From Armatimonadota bacterium (GTDB taxonomy: Bacteria > Armatimonadota > DTGP01 > JAHWJO01), in NCBI GenBank assembly GCA_019348365.1, contig JAHWJO010000048.1, positions 1 to 14,826 on the forward strand: a DNA stretch of 14,826 bases, read 5' to 3'. Under the pieces are notes generated by a model. The model did no database searches. It worked only from the letters and a program-made list of their open reading frames with translations, and was not told where the DNA came from. Shown piece after piece: positions 5,884-12,613 of the stretch (the stretch's first letter is position 1; every line of letters begins with the position of its first letter). The position numbers and the translations under genes are program-made.

Positions 5884-7008
5884 ATGGGTTCTGCTTATAC
5901 GCCGGGGTTGAAAATCAGCCCCTTTACGCCGGTTCAAACGACACGCCGCCTGCCGCTCAAGGGCGCCGTCCTCGCGACGGTGGGGCAGGCGGTCGAGCCG
6001 GACACCATCGTCGCTCGCGCGGAGCTGCCGGGCCTGCTGCAAACCGTCAAGGTGGCGGCGCTGCTCGGCCTGGAGCCGCAGGACGTTCCGAAGAACATGA
6101 CCGTTCACGCGGGAGACCGGGTCGAAGAGGGCCAGATCATCGCGCAGACGAACTCCTTCTTCGGGCTGTTCAAATCGGCGGCCAAGTCGCCCCTCTCCGG
6201 AGTCGTGGAATTGATTTCGGAAGTCTCCGGGAACGTGGGGATTCGCTCCGCGCCGCAGCCCATTGAGCTGACGGCCTACCTCAAGGGACGGGTCGTGGAG
6301 GTCATGCCCGAAGACGGGGTGATGATCGAGACGGAAGGCGCGTTCGTCCAGGGGATCTTCGGCGTCGGCGGGGAGCGGCAGGGGATCGTCCGCGTCTGCA
6401 CCTCCACGCCGGAGGAGGACCTGACCGCCGACCGCATCGACGAAAGCTGCCGGGGCGCGGTCGTCGTCGGCGGGCGGCAGATCACCCCGGAGGCGATCCA
6501 AAAGGCGGTCCAGGCCGGGGCCGTGGCCCTCGTTGGGGGTTGCATCGTGGACCGACAGCTCATCGATTACGTCCAGCACGACATCGGCGTGGCGATCACC
6601 GGGCAGGAGGAGGTCCCGCTCACCCTCATCATCACGGAGGGGTTCGGCTCGATCCCGATGGCCCGCCGCACCTTTGATCTGCTGAAGGCGCTGGAAGGCA
6701 AGTCCGCCTCGGTGAACGGGCGCACCCAGATCCGCGCCGGGGTCATCCGCCCGGAGATCATCGTGCCGCTGTCGCCGGAGGAGCGCCCGAACGTCCCCCC
6801 GGAGCCCGCCCGGCAGGACCTCGACCTCGGCGCGACCATCCGGCTCATCCGGGAGCCGTACTTCGGGCGGCTGGGGACCGTGGCGGAACTGCCGGCGGAA
6901 CTGGAAGAAATCCCCTCCGGCGCGAAAGTCCGCGTCCTGCGCGCCGACCTCCATTCGGGCGAGCGGGTGACGGTGCCCCGCGCCAACGTGGAGATCGTTT
7001 CGGGCTGA
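5884..7008 (+). CDS. Conserved protein of unknown function with RnfC-like barrel-sandwich N-terminal domain
   Basis: A 374-residue protein with no signal peptide or membrane segment. Residues about 8-50 (YTPGLK...RRLPLKGAVLATVGQAVEPDTIVARAELPG) and 76-150 (GDRVEEGQIIAQ...KSPLSGVVELISEVSGNV) look like two barrel-sandwich hybrid (biotinyl/lipoyl-like) segments; the first resembles the RnfC N-terminal domain. No lysine in the MKM context of a biotin or lipoyl carrier is seen. A central alpha/beta part (about 186-300) contains AVVVGGRQITPEAIQKAVQ and ITEGFGSIPMARRTFDLL. The C-terminus (330-372) has a KOW-like beta segment. No iron-sulphur cysteine motif is present, so it is not RnfC itself. GGGG lies just upstream of the ATG; a GTG at 5878 is in frame. 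I do not know its function. Confidence 0.75.
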   Translation: MGSAYTPGLKISPFTPVQTTRRLPLKGAVLATVGQAVEPDTIVARAELPGLLQTVKVAALLGLEPQDVPKNMTVHAGDRVEEGQIIAQTNSFFGLFKSAAKSPLSGVVELISEVSGNVGIRSAPQPIELTAYLKGRVVEVMPEDGVMIETEGAFVQGIFGVGGERQGIVRVCTSTPEEDLTADRIDESCRGAVVVGGRQITPEAIQKAVQAGAVALVGGCIVDRQLIDYVQHDIGVAITGQEEVPLTLIITEGFGSIPMARRTFDLLKALEGKSASVNGRTQIRAGVIRPEIIVPLSPEERPNVPPEPARQDLDLGATIRLIREPYFGRLGTVAELPAELEEIPSGAKVRVLRADLHSGERVTVPRANVEIVSG

Positions 7009-7108
7009 TCGGGCTGCTTTCTCTCCCCGTTTCCCTGGCTCTGGAACAATTCGGCGGAAAGACCGATAATGGGGGTGATCCGCATCCCGTCTCCCTGAAG
7101 GTCCCGCT

Positions 7109-8983
7109 ATGAACCCGATTTTCCGCCGCTATCCCGTAGTCGCTCTCTCGCTCCTGACACTCATCGGCCCCTCCATGACCGCTCGCGCGGACCGGAGCTT
7201 CGGCAAGCCCGTGGCGAAGGGGGTGCGCCTCAAGCAGACCGTTCAGGAAGCCCCGAACGCGCCCCGGATCGTCACCGTCGTCGAGGTGGACCTGAAGCAG
7301 CCCGGCGTGAGCGTGGGCGCGGACCTGGGCCTGGATTACGTGGAGACCGAGGGCGGCACCGGCGGGCGCGAAGCCGTCTCCACCCTCGCCCGGCGCAAAG
7401 GCGCGACCGTCGCCGTCAACGGAGACTTCTTCATCGGTGGCTCGCCCGTGGGATTGCTGATCCGCAACGGCGAGCTGGTCACGCTCCCCTACATGAACCG
7501 GGTGGTGTGCGCGCTCCTCCCCGGCAACCAGGTCATCTTCGACATCCCGCAGGCCGGAGGGACGGTGCGGGTGAGCCGGAGCATCAGCAGCCCCGATGAG
7601 CCTCCGGCCGCCGCCCCATACCCCCTCGCCGGAATCAACCGCAAGCGCGGCCCGAACGCCCTGATGCTCTACACGCCCACTTACGGCCCGAAGACGCTCA
7701 CGAACAACTTCGGGACGGAGGTCGTCCTTTCCGGCGTGCGGCTCCCGCTCAAGCCGGGGCGTTCCTCCGGCACGGTCGAAGAAGTGCGGGCGGGGCAGGG
7801 GGGAACCCCGCTTCGGAAGGGGACGGTGGTCCTCTCCGGCCACGGGCCCGGCGCCGAGTTCCTGAAGAAGCTGCAACCCGGCGATGCCCTGGAGGTTTCC
7901 CTGAGCGTCCGGTCGCCGCAGATCCCCGACTGGAGCGTGGTCCGCGAGGCCATCGGCGGGGGGCCGTACCTCGTGCGGGGCGGAAGGGTCGCCATCGACG
8001 CGAAGGAGCAGCGGTTTCAGCCGGACGTGGTGCTGGGGCGCGCGCCGCGCACGGCGGTCGGGCGCACGCGGGACGGGCGGCTCCTGATGGTGACGGTGGA
8101 CGGGCGACAGCCGATGAGCGCCGGGATGACCCTGAGCGAGCTGGCGGACCTGATGCTCCGCCTCGGCTGCGAAACCGCCATCAACCTCGACGGCGGCGGC
8201 TCCACCGCCATGGCGGTGCAGGGGATGCGGGTCAACAGCCCTTCCGACGGCTGGGAGCGGAGCGTCGCCGCGATGCTCGTCGTCCGGGCTCCGGCGCTCT
8301 CCCGCGCCGAGCTGAATGTTTCAGGGGCGGATTCGGACCGTTCCACATCAACTTCCACGGCTTCCCAGGCCGTGACCGACCCGGCCCCGTTCTTCCTCAT
8401 GGCGGAGATGGACGGCGCGATCAGCTCCGGGCAGACCCTCGCCTTCGAGCTGCGGGACGACAACGGCGGGCCGCTCGACCCGAACCTCCCCATCCTCTGG
8501 GGCGTCGAAGGGCCGATCGGGTTCGTGGACCAATCCGGCACGTTCACCGCCGGCAAGGCGGGATCGGGCAAGGTCCTGGCGAAGTGGGGAACGCAGAGCG
8601 CCGCCGTCGAGGTGCGGGTCGTTCCCAGCCGGACCCCCGCGCAGATCTTGGCCGTCTGGTCCCCCCCCGACCCGTCCCGCCCGTTCGCTTCCGTCCTGAC
8701 GGTGACGGCCACTGACGCGAGCGGCAACCGCATCCCCGGCTTGCCGGTCAACCTGACTCTTCCGGAGGGCGCTTCCGCCGATGCCCTTTCCCGCCCCACG
8801 GACGAGAAGGGAATCGCCCTCTTCCAGATCGCCTGGACTGGTCGCCCGGAAGGTATGGAGTATTCACCCCGGCAGGTGACGGTAAAAACCGGAACGTTGA
8901 GCGTTCTTTCGCCGAAAGCGCCGATCCCGATTCCTGCCGCTCCCTCTCTTCCTCCACCTTTGCCGCCCTCTTCGCGCCTGTAG
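7109..8983 (+). CDS. Secreted NAGPA-domain (phosphodiester glycosidase-like) protein with Ig-like repeats
   Basis: A 624-residue exported protein. Residues 1-27 are a Sec signal peptide (SMTARA-DRS). Residues about 90-395 form the NAGPA (DUF2233) domain, shown by VAVNGDFFIGG near 102-111, REAIGGGPYLVRGG, and the hallmark NLDGGGSTAM near 359-368. NAGPA proteins cleave sugar phosphodiester bonds; the eukaryotic member uncovers mannose-6-phosphate, and bacterial ones are linked to cell wall or exopolysaccharide glycans. Residues about 425-500 resemble a Big2-type Ig-like fold and about 503-590 a Big1-type fold (VTATDASGNRIPGLPVNL), followed by a proline-rich tail, which suggests a surface role. 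AAGGT precedes the ATG. The true substrate is unknown. Confidence 0.9.
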   Translation: MNPIFRRYPVVALSLLTLIGPSMTARADRSFGKPVAKGVRLKQTVQEAPNAPRIVTVVEVDLKQPGVSVGADLGLDYVETEGGTGGREAVSTLARRKGATVAVNGDFFIGGSPVGLLIRNGELVTLPYMNRVVCALLPGNQVIFDIPQAGGTVRVSRSISSPDEPPAAAPYPLAGINRKRGPNALMLYTPTYGPKTLTNNFGTEVVLSGVRLPLKPGRSSGTVEEVRAGQGGTPLRKGTVVLSGHGPGAEFLKKLQPGDALEVSLSVRSPQIPDWSVVREAIGGGPYLVRGGRVAIDAKEQRFQPDVVLGRAPRTAVGRTRDGRLLMVTVDGRQPMSAGMTLSELADLMLRLGCETAINLDGGGSTAMAVQGMRVNSPSDGWERSVAAMLVVRAPALSRAELNVSGADSDRSTSTSTASQAVTDPAPFFLMAEMDGAISSGQTLAFELRDDNGGPLDPNLPILWGVEGPIGFVDQSGTFTAGKAGSGKVLAKWGTQSAAVEVRVVPSRTPAQILAVWSPPDPSRPFASVLTVTATDASGNRIPGLPVNLTLPEGASADALSRPTDEKGIALFQIAWTGRPEGMEYSPRQVTVKTGTLSVLSPKAPIPIPAAPSLPPPLPPSSRL

Positions 8984-9030
8984 CGAAACGGCACTTTGCA
9001 TCCGCTTCCTGACCTTTGTTCCACTTCCCA

Positions 9031-9050
9031 CGGGGGAGCCCCGGTTCTTT
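9031..9050 (+). terminator. Weak candidate terminator after the NAGPA gene
   Basis: CGGGG-GAG-CCCCG (9031-9043) forms a short GC hairpin followed by GTTCTTT. It lies 48 bases past the stop. The stem is short and the T run is interrupted, so this is tentative. The rest of 8984-9236 holds only the ribosome site of the next gene and no clear feature. Confidence 0.35.
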
Positions 9051-9236
9051 ATCCCATCTATCCGTTTGGACAAAGGCTCTTCCGCCGGATAACCGTCGTA
9101 AACGTGGCGCATTATGGAATAACCCACCGTGCGATCTCGCGTCGGCCTTCCGGCGGGCGCGGCGCGAATACGTGAAGCCGACGTTATCATCTCACACTGA
9201 ACTAAATCGTAACCGGATCGAGGAGGAGACCTAAAG

Positions 9237-9719
9237 ATGAAGTGGATGGCGGGGGCGATGGCCCTCCTGATGACCCTGACGATCGCGGGCTGCGGCCTGG
9301 GTAACCGGCGGTTTCAACCCCCGGAGGGTGCATCTGCCCAGGAGGCGGTGATCCTTCGGGACCGGTTCCTGAATAACTCACTGGTCGAAGAGGAGATCGG
9401 GAACGCGTTGAACGTTTATTCCGACCTCTACCGCAATCCCTCCGGGCAGACCAAAGCCGATCTGCGTCAGGGTTTTCTCCACCGGTTACAAAATGAGGAT
9501 CTGATCCGGATCGATGTCCTCTCCGACGTATTTGAGGAGCTGAATGCGGATGAGACCCTGCTCCGCCATACGGTGGTGAAGCAGATCATCTCGCGCAACA
9601 AGACCACCGGGCAGCAATCGACCGAGACACGAGCAGAAGTTCAGGAATGGGTGAGGGAAGGTAACATCTGGCGCATCCTCTCCTCTTTCCCTGTTCCGGT
9701 GCCGGAGCCTGAAGAGTGA
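9237..9719 (+). CDS. Small lipoprotein of unknown function
   Basis: A 160-residue protein with a lipoprotein signal peptide: Lys2, a hydrophobic core and the lipobox TIAGC with Cys19 as the lipid-attachment residue. The residue after the Cys is Gly, not Asp, which in a diderm favours the outer membrane. The mature part is helical at first (SAQEAVILRDRFLNNSLVEEEIGNALNVYSDLY) and ends in a strand-rich segment (TETRAEVQEWVREGNIWRILSSF). That pattern is compatible with an NTF2/SnoaL-like cone fold, but I do not recognise a named family. A strong ribosome site, AGGAGGAG, lies 8 bases before the ATG. It is probably transcribed on its own, being followed by a terminator-like hairpin. Confidence 0.8.
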   Translation: MKWMAGAMALLMTLTIAGCGLGNRRFQPPEGASAQEAVILRDRFLNNSLVEEEIGNALNVYSDLYRNPSGQTKADLRQGFLHRLQNEDLIRIDVLSDVFEELNADETLLRHTVVKQIISRNKTTGQQSTETRAEVQEWVREGNIWRILSSFPVPVPEPEE

Positions 9720-9758
9720 AGCTCTCGCATCGATGACGATCCTTTGAGAGTAGGGGCT

Positions 9759-9787
9759 GGATTCCTTGTGGAATCCGGTCCTTTTCG
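9759..9787 (+). terminator. Intrinsic terminator after the lipoprotein gene
   Basis: GGATTCC-TTGT-GGAATCC is a perfect 7-bp stem with a 4-base loop, followed by GGTCCTTTT. It lies 39 bases past the lipoprotein stop codon and separates it from the ABC transporter genes. Confidence 0.65.
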
Positions 9788-9862
9788 ATTCTTCTTCGTC
9801 CCCGCCGGGGTTAGGGTCGGAACTGGGGTCGGGAAGGAGCCTCCCCGGCGATCTCGAACGAA

Positions 9863-9878
9863 GTCCCACGGTTGGGAC
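9863..9878 (+). promoter_or_regulatory. Short hairpin in the leader of the amino-acid ABC transporter
   Basis: GTCCCA-CGGT-TGGGAC is a perfect 6-bp stem with a 4-base loop, 41 bases upstream of the chosen TTG start. It could be an operator half-site pair or an RNA hairpin. I see no clear -35/-10 pair for this operon. Confidence 0.3.
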
Positions 9879-9919
9879 AACGTGATTCCCCTCCTTCTCA
9901 ATGCCGCCCGGAGCGACCC

Positions 9920-11383
9920 TTGGCCTTCCGTTCCGTCCTGAACTGGTGTCTCCTGTTTCTGCTGCTGGCCGCCCCGGCCTCTGCGGGCACGCTCGACGAG
10001 ATCCGCGAGCGCGGCGTGATCGAGATCGGGACGGACGCGACCTATCCGCCGTTCGAGTGGAAGGAGGGCGACCGGTTCCGGGGCTTCGACATCGACATCG
10101 GGGAGGCGCTGGCGAAGGAGCTCGGCGTGAAGGCCCGGTGGATGAACACCGCTTGGGACGGCATCTTCCCCGCCCTCCTCTCCAAAAAGTTCGACCTCAT
10201 CATCTCCATCACCACCATCACCCCCGACCGCCGGAAAATCATGGCGTTCTCGGAGCCGTACTACACCTCCGGCAACATCCTGGCCGTACGGAAAGAGGAT
10301 GCCCGGCGGATCCAGTCCCTGAATGACCTCCGGGGAAAGACGGCGGGGGCGCAACTCGGAACCACGGCACAAACGGTGCTGGAGAAATTCGGCGGGATCG
10401 AGGTCCGGAAGTACAACACCCTGAACGACGAGCTGCTGGACCTGCGGAACGGGCGGATCGATGCGGTCGCGGCGGAGGCCCCGGTCCTCTGGTGGGCGAT
10501 CAAGACGGGCTACAGCGATCTCGTCACCGTCGGCGACCTGATCACCAGCGAGAAGTACGGGATTCCGATGCGGAAGGAGGACACCGACCTCATCGCCGCC
10601 GTCAATCAGGCGCTCCGCAAGATGCGCGCGGACGGGACTTACGACCGGATCTATAGCAAGTGGTTCGGGCAGGGAGCCCAGCCGCAGGCGGCGGCGGTGG
10701 AGAAGAACCTCCAGGAAGCGGGGGGAGCGGCGGAGAGCCGCGCCGGGTTCTTCCGGCGGATGCTGCCGCTCCTGCTTCGAGGCGCGGTCATCACCCTTCA
10801 ACTGGCCCTGGCCGGATTGGTCGGCGGGCTGGTCCTGGGTTTGGTTCTCGCGCTCGTCCGGCTGGGAAAGGTGCCGGTCCTGCGGTCGCTCGCCGTCGCT
10901 TATATCGAAGTGGTTCGGGGGACGCCGCTGCTGGTGCAGATCTTCTTCATCTACTTCGTGCTACCGGAAGCGGGGATTCGCCTGCCCCAGCTGGCGACGG
11001 GGATGGTGGCGTTCAGCCTGAACTCCGCCGCCTACATCGCCGAAATCTTCCGCGCGGGCATCGAAAGCATCGAAGCGGGACAACGGGAGGCGGCGCTTGC
11101 GCTGGGGCTGACGGAGCGACAGGCCATGCGGTGGGTGGTGCTCCCGCAGGCGTTCCGTCGGTCGATCCCGCCCCTCACGAACGAGGCCGTCGCGCTGCTG
11201 AAAGACTCCTCGCTGGTCTCCATCATGGGCCTGGCGGAACTGACCCGCACCGGGCAGGAATTGATCAGCCGGTACGCCAACCCGTTCACCCTTTGGCCGG
11301 CGGTCGGGCTGATCTATCTCTGCATGACCCTGCCGCTGACTTACCTTTCCCGTCGGCTGGAGCGGCGATTGGAGACTCGCTGA
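9920..11383 (+). CDS. Polar amino-acid ABC transporter, fused substrate-binding protein and permease
   Basis: A 487-residue fusion. Residues 1-22 are a signal peptide (LLFLLLAAPASA). Residues about 24-255 are a family 3 extracellular amino-acid binding domain, with GVIEIGTDATYPPFEW, GFDIDIGEALAKELGV, WDGIFPALLSKKFDLIISITTITPDRR and SEPYY. Residues about 280-487 are a HisM/GlnP-type permease with a conserved start (LLLRGAVITLQLALAG), VVRGTPLLVQIFF and the EAA loop (EAALALGLTERQAMRWVVLPQAFR, about 390-413). Such fusions are known for glutamine/glutamate importers in other bacteria. I chose the TTG at 9920 because GGAG lies 6 bases upstream and the signal peptide then starts normally. The ATPase follows after a 363-base repeat-filled gap. 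The exact substrate cannot be told. Confidence 0.93.
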   Translation: MAFRSVLNWCLLFLLLAAPASAGTLDEIRERGVIEIGTDATYPPFEWKEGDRFRGFDIDIGEALAKELGVKARWMNTAWDGIFPALLSKKFDLIISITTITPDRRKIMAFSEPYYTSGNILAVRKEDARRIQSLNDLRGKTAGAQLGTTAQTVLEKFGGIEVRKYNTLNDELLDLRNGRIDAVAAEAPVLWWAIKTGYSDLVTVGDLITSEKYGIPMRKEDTDLIAAVNQALRKMRADGTYDRIYSKWFGQGAQPQAAAVEKNLQEAGGAAESRAGFFRRMLPLLLRGAVITLQLALAGLVGGLVLGLVLALVRLGKVPVLRSLAVAYIEVVRGTPLLVQIFFIYFVLPEAGIRLPQLATGMVAFSLNSAAYIAEIFRAGIESIEAGQREAALALGLTERQAMRWVVLPQAFRRSIPPLTNEAVALLKDSSLVSIMGLAELTRTGQELISRYANPFTLWPAVGLIYLCMTLPLTYLSRRLERRLETR

Positions 11384-11463
11384 GGGAAATTGGGGAGTTG
11401 GGAAATTGGGGAGTCGGGAAATTGGGGAGTTGGGGAGTTGGGAAATTGGGGAGTCGGGGAGTC
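11384..11463 (+). repeat. Array of ten 8-bp tandem units after the transporter gene
   Basis: Starting at the base after the TGA stop codon, ten contiguous octamers follow. The unit types are GGGAAATT, GGGGAGTT and GGGGAGTC in mixed order. There are no interruptions and the phase is exact. An inverted array of the same units stands at 11700-11739. The array resembles the short tandemly repeated sequences described in cyanobacteria in form, though the unit differs. Confidence 0.9.
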
Positions 11464-11498
11464 GCCCTCGCCCCGTCGCTCACCTTCGTTCGCGACTG

Positions 11499-11524
11499 CC
11501 CCTCTCCCAATGCTGGGAGAGGGG
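11499..11524. repeat. GC-rich stem-loop, left copy
   Basis: CCCCTCTCCCA-ATGC-TGGGAGAGGGG is a perfect 11-bp stem. A near copy in inverted order is at 11650-11673. Flanking sequence (GTCGCCCTC-CCCC) is also shared with the right copy in inverted orientation, so both belong to one repeat family. Confidence 0.85.
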
Positions 11525-11590
11525 ATCGGAATGCATGACTCTTCTCTCCGGAGGGAGGTATTCTTTCCTGGTACCCCACTCATTCCGATC
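11524..11590. repeat. 10-bp perfect inverted repeat inside the intergenic element
   Basis: GATCGGAATG (11524-11533) and CATTCCGATC (11581-11590) are perfect complements with 47 bases between them. They bracket the core of the element and may reflect a recombined or duplicated boundary. Confidence 0.6.
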
Positions 11591-11649
11591 TGTCGTTCCC
11601 GTAAGCTTGTACCCTGCCTCGGTCCTGTTGTGGAGTGAACTCGTCAGAT

Positions 11650-11673
11650 CCCTCTCCCAGCATTGGGAGAGGG
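11650..11673. repeat. GC-rich stem-loop, right copy
   Basis: CCCTCTCCCA-GCAT-TGGGAGAGGG is a 10-bp stem, the inverted counterpart of the hairpin at 11499-11524. It is followed by GGTGAGGGCGAC, the complement of the left flank GTCGCCCTCGCC with one mismatch. Confidence 0.85.
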
Positions 11674-11699
11674 CCAGCGCGAAGCGCGGGGGTGAGGGC

Positions 11700-11739
11700 G
11701 ACTCCCCAACTCCCCAATTTCCTAACTCCCCAATTTACC
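11700..11739 (-). repeat. Array of five 8-bp tandem units, inverted relative to the first array
   Basis: Units on the plus strand are GACTCCCC, AACTCCCC, AATTTCCT, AACTCCCC and AATTTACC. These are complements of the left-array units, two with one change. The array ends 7 bases before the ATPase start codon, where a ribosome site would normally lie. Confidence 0.88.
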
Positions 11740-11746
11740 AACGCTT

Positions 11747-12478
11747 ATGATCCGAATCGATGATCTTCACAAGCGATACGGGCCGCGCGAGGTGCTGCGC
11801 GGGGTGAGCCTCTCCGTGGCGGAAGGAGAGGTGGTCGTCCTCATCGGCCCGTCGGGCTGCGGCAAGTCCACGCTGCTCCGGTGCATCAACCGGCTGGAGG
11901 AGCCGGAGGCGGGGCGGATCTGGATCGGGGAGGAGGAGATCACCCGCGCTTCGGAGTCGCGGCTCCCGCCGCTCCGCCGACGGGTGGGGATGGTCTTCCA
12001 GCGGTTTCACCTGTTCCCCCACCTGACGGCGCTCCAGAACGTCACCCTCGCGCCGGTTCAGGCGCTTCGGATGGGCGAATCGGAGGCGAGGGAACGGGCG
12101 GGGGAGCTGCTGGCCCAGGTGGGTTTGGCGGACCGGGGCGGGTCGTATCCCTCGCAGCTGTCCGGGGGAGAGCAGCAGCGCATCGCCATCGCCCGCGCCC
12201 TGGCGATGAAGCCGAGCGTCATGCTTTTCGATGAGCCGACCTCCTCGCTCGATCCGGAGCGCGTGGGGGAAGTGCTGGCGGTCATCCGCGACCTGGCGCA
12301 GCAGCGGATGACCATGATGGTCGTCACCCACGAGATGGGCTTCGCGAGCGAAGTCGCTCATCGGGTGATGGTCATGGATGAGGGGTCGGTGATCGAAACG
12401 GCATCGCCTCAGGCGCTCTTTTCCGCGCCCCAACATCCCCGCACGAAGGAATTCCTGCGCCGGGTGCTGGACCGGTGA
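11747..12478 (+). CDS. Polar amino-acid ABC transporter ATP-binding protein
   Basis: A 243-residue cytoplasmic ATPase that drives the adjacent fused binding-protein/permease. Walker A GPSGCGKST is at 34-42, the Q-loop in GMVFQRFHLFPH, signature LSGGEQQR at 138-145, Walker B VMLFDEP at 158-164 (catalytic Glu163), D-loop SSLD, and switch His195 in VTHEMGF. This is the classical GlnQ/HisP layout and length. The start MIRIDDLHKRYG matches the family. The odd point is translation: the 15 bases before the ATG come from the octamer array and contain no purine-rich ribosome site. Expression may rely on coupling, on RNA structure, or on another signal. Confidence 0.96.
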   Translation: MIRIDDLHKRYGPREVLRGVSLSVAEGEVVVLIGPSGCGKSTLLRCINRLEEPEAGRIWIGEEEITRASESRLPPLRRRVGMVFQRFHLFPHLTALQNVTLAPVQALRMGESEARERAGELLAQVGLADRGGSYPSQLSGGEQQRIAIARALAMKPSVMLFDEPTSSLDPERVGEVLAVIRDLAQQRMTMMVVTHEMGFASEVAHRVMVMDEGSVIETASPQALFSAPQHPRTKEFLRRVLDR

Positions 12479-12509
12479 TCGGTGATCGGTTCAAAGTTCC
12501 AGGTTCAAC
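12475..12509 (+). repeat. Array of five 7-bp tandem units at the end of the ATPase gene
   Basis: GTGATCG, GTGATCG, GTTCAAA, GTTCCAG and GTTCAAC follow one another in exact 7-base phase, each beginning GT. The ATPase stop codon TGA (12476-12478) lies inside the first unit. A degenerate pair of 8-base units, AACTCCCC and GACTCCTC (12556-12571), resembles the octamer arrays upstream. Confidence 0.6.
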
Positions 12510-12613
12510 GTCGGTTTTCACCCGCCTTTCTCCCCAGAGCTGTCGGTGAGGACGCAACTCCCCGACTCCTCGACCCGTGACTCACAGACTGCACCTCCAT
12601 AAAGGGTTTATCC

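Noticed and set aside
5863..6954. 363-codon minus-strand frame opposite the RnfC-domain gene
   Set aside because: Composition is dominated by Arg, Asp, Leu and His with no recognisable motif; the plus frame has conserved domain structure and a ribosome site.
9016..9234. 72-codon plus-strand frame before the lipoprotein
   Set aside because: No start signal, composition unlike its neighbours, and it overlaps a terminator-like hairpin.
9872..9919. Earlier TTG start of the fused transporter at 9872
   Set aside because: It would add 16 polar residues before the signal peptide and lies in the hairpin GTCCCA/TGGGAC; TTG 9920 has GGAG at 6 bases.
9641..10801. 386-codon minus-strand frame opposite the ABC transporter
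   Set aside because: Shadow of the binding-protein domain, which is unmistakable on the plus strand; no ribosome site or motif.
11384..11739. CRISPR array
   Set aside because: The repeats are 8-base units in direct contact with no spacers; they are simple tandem repeats.
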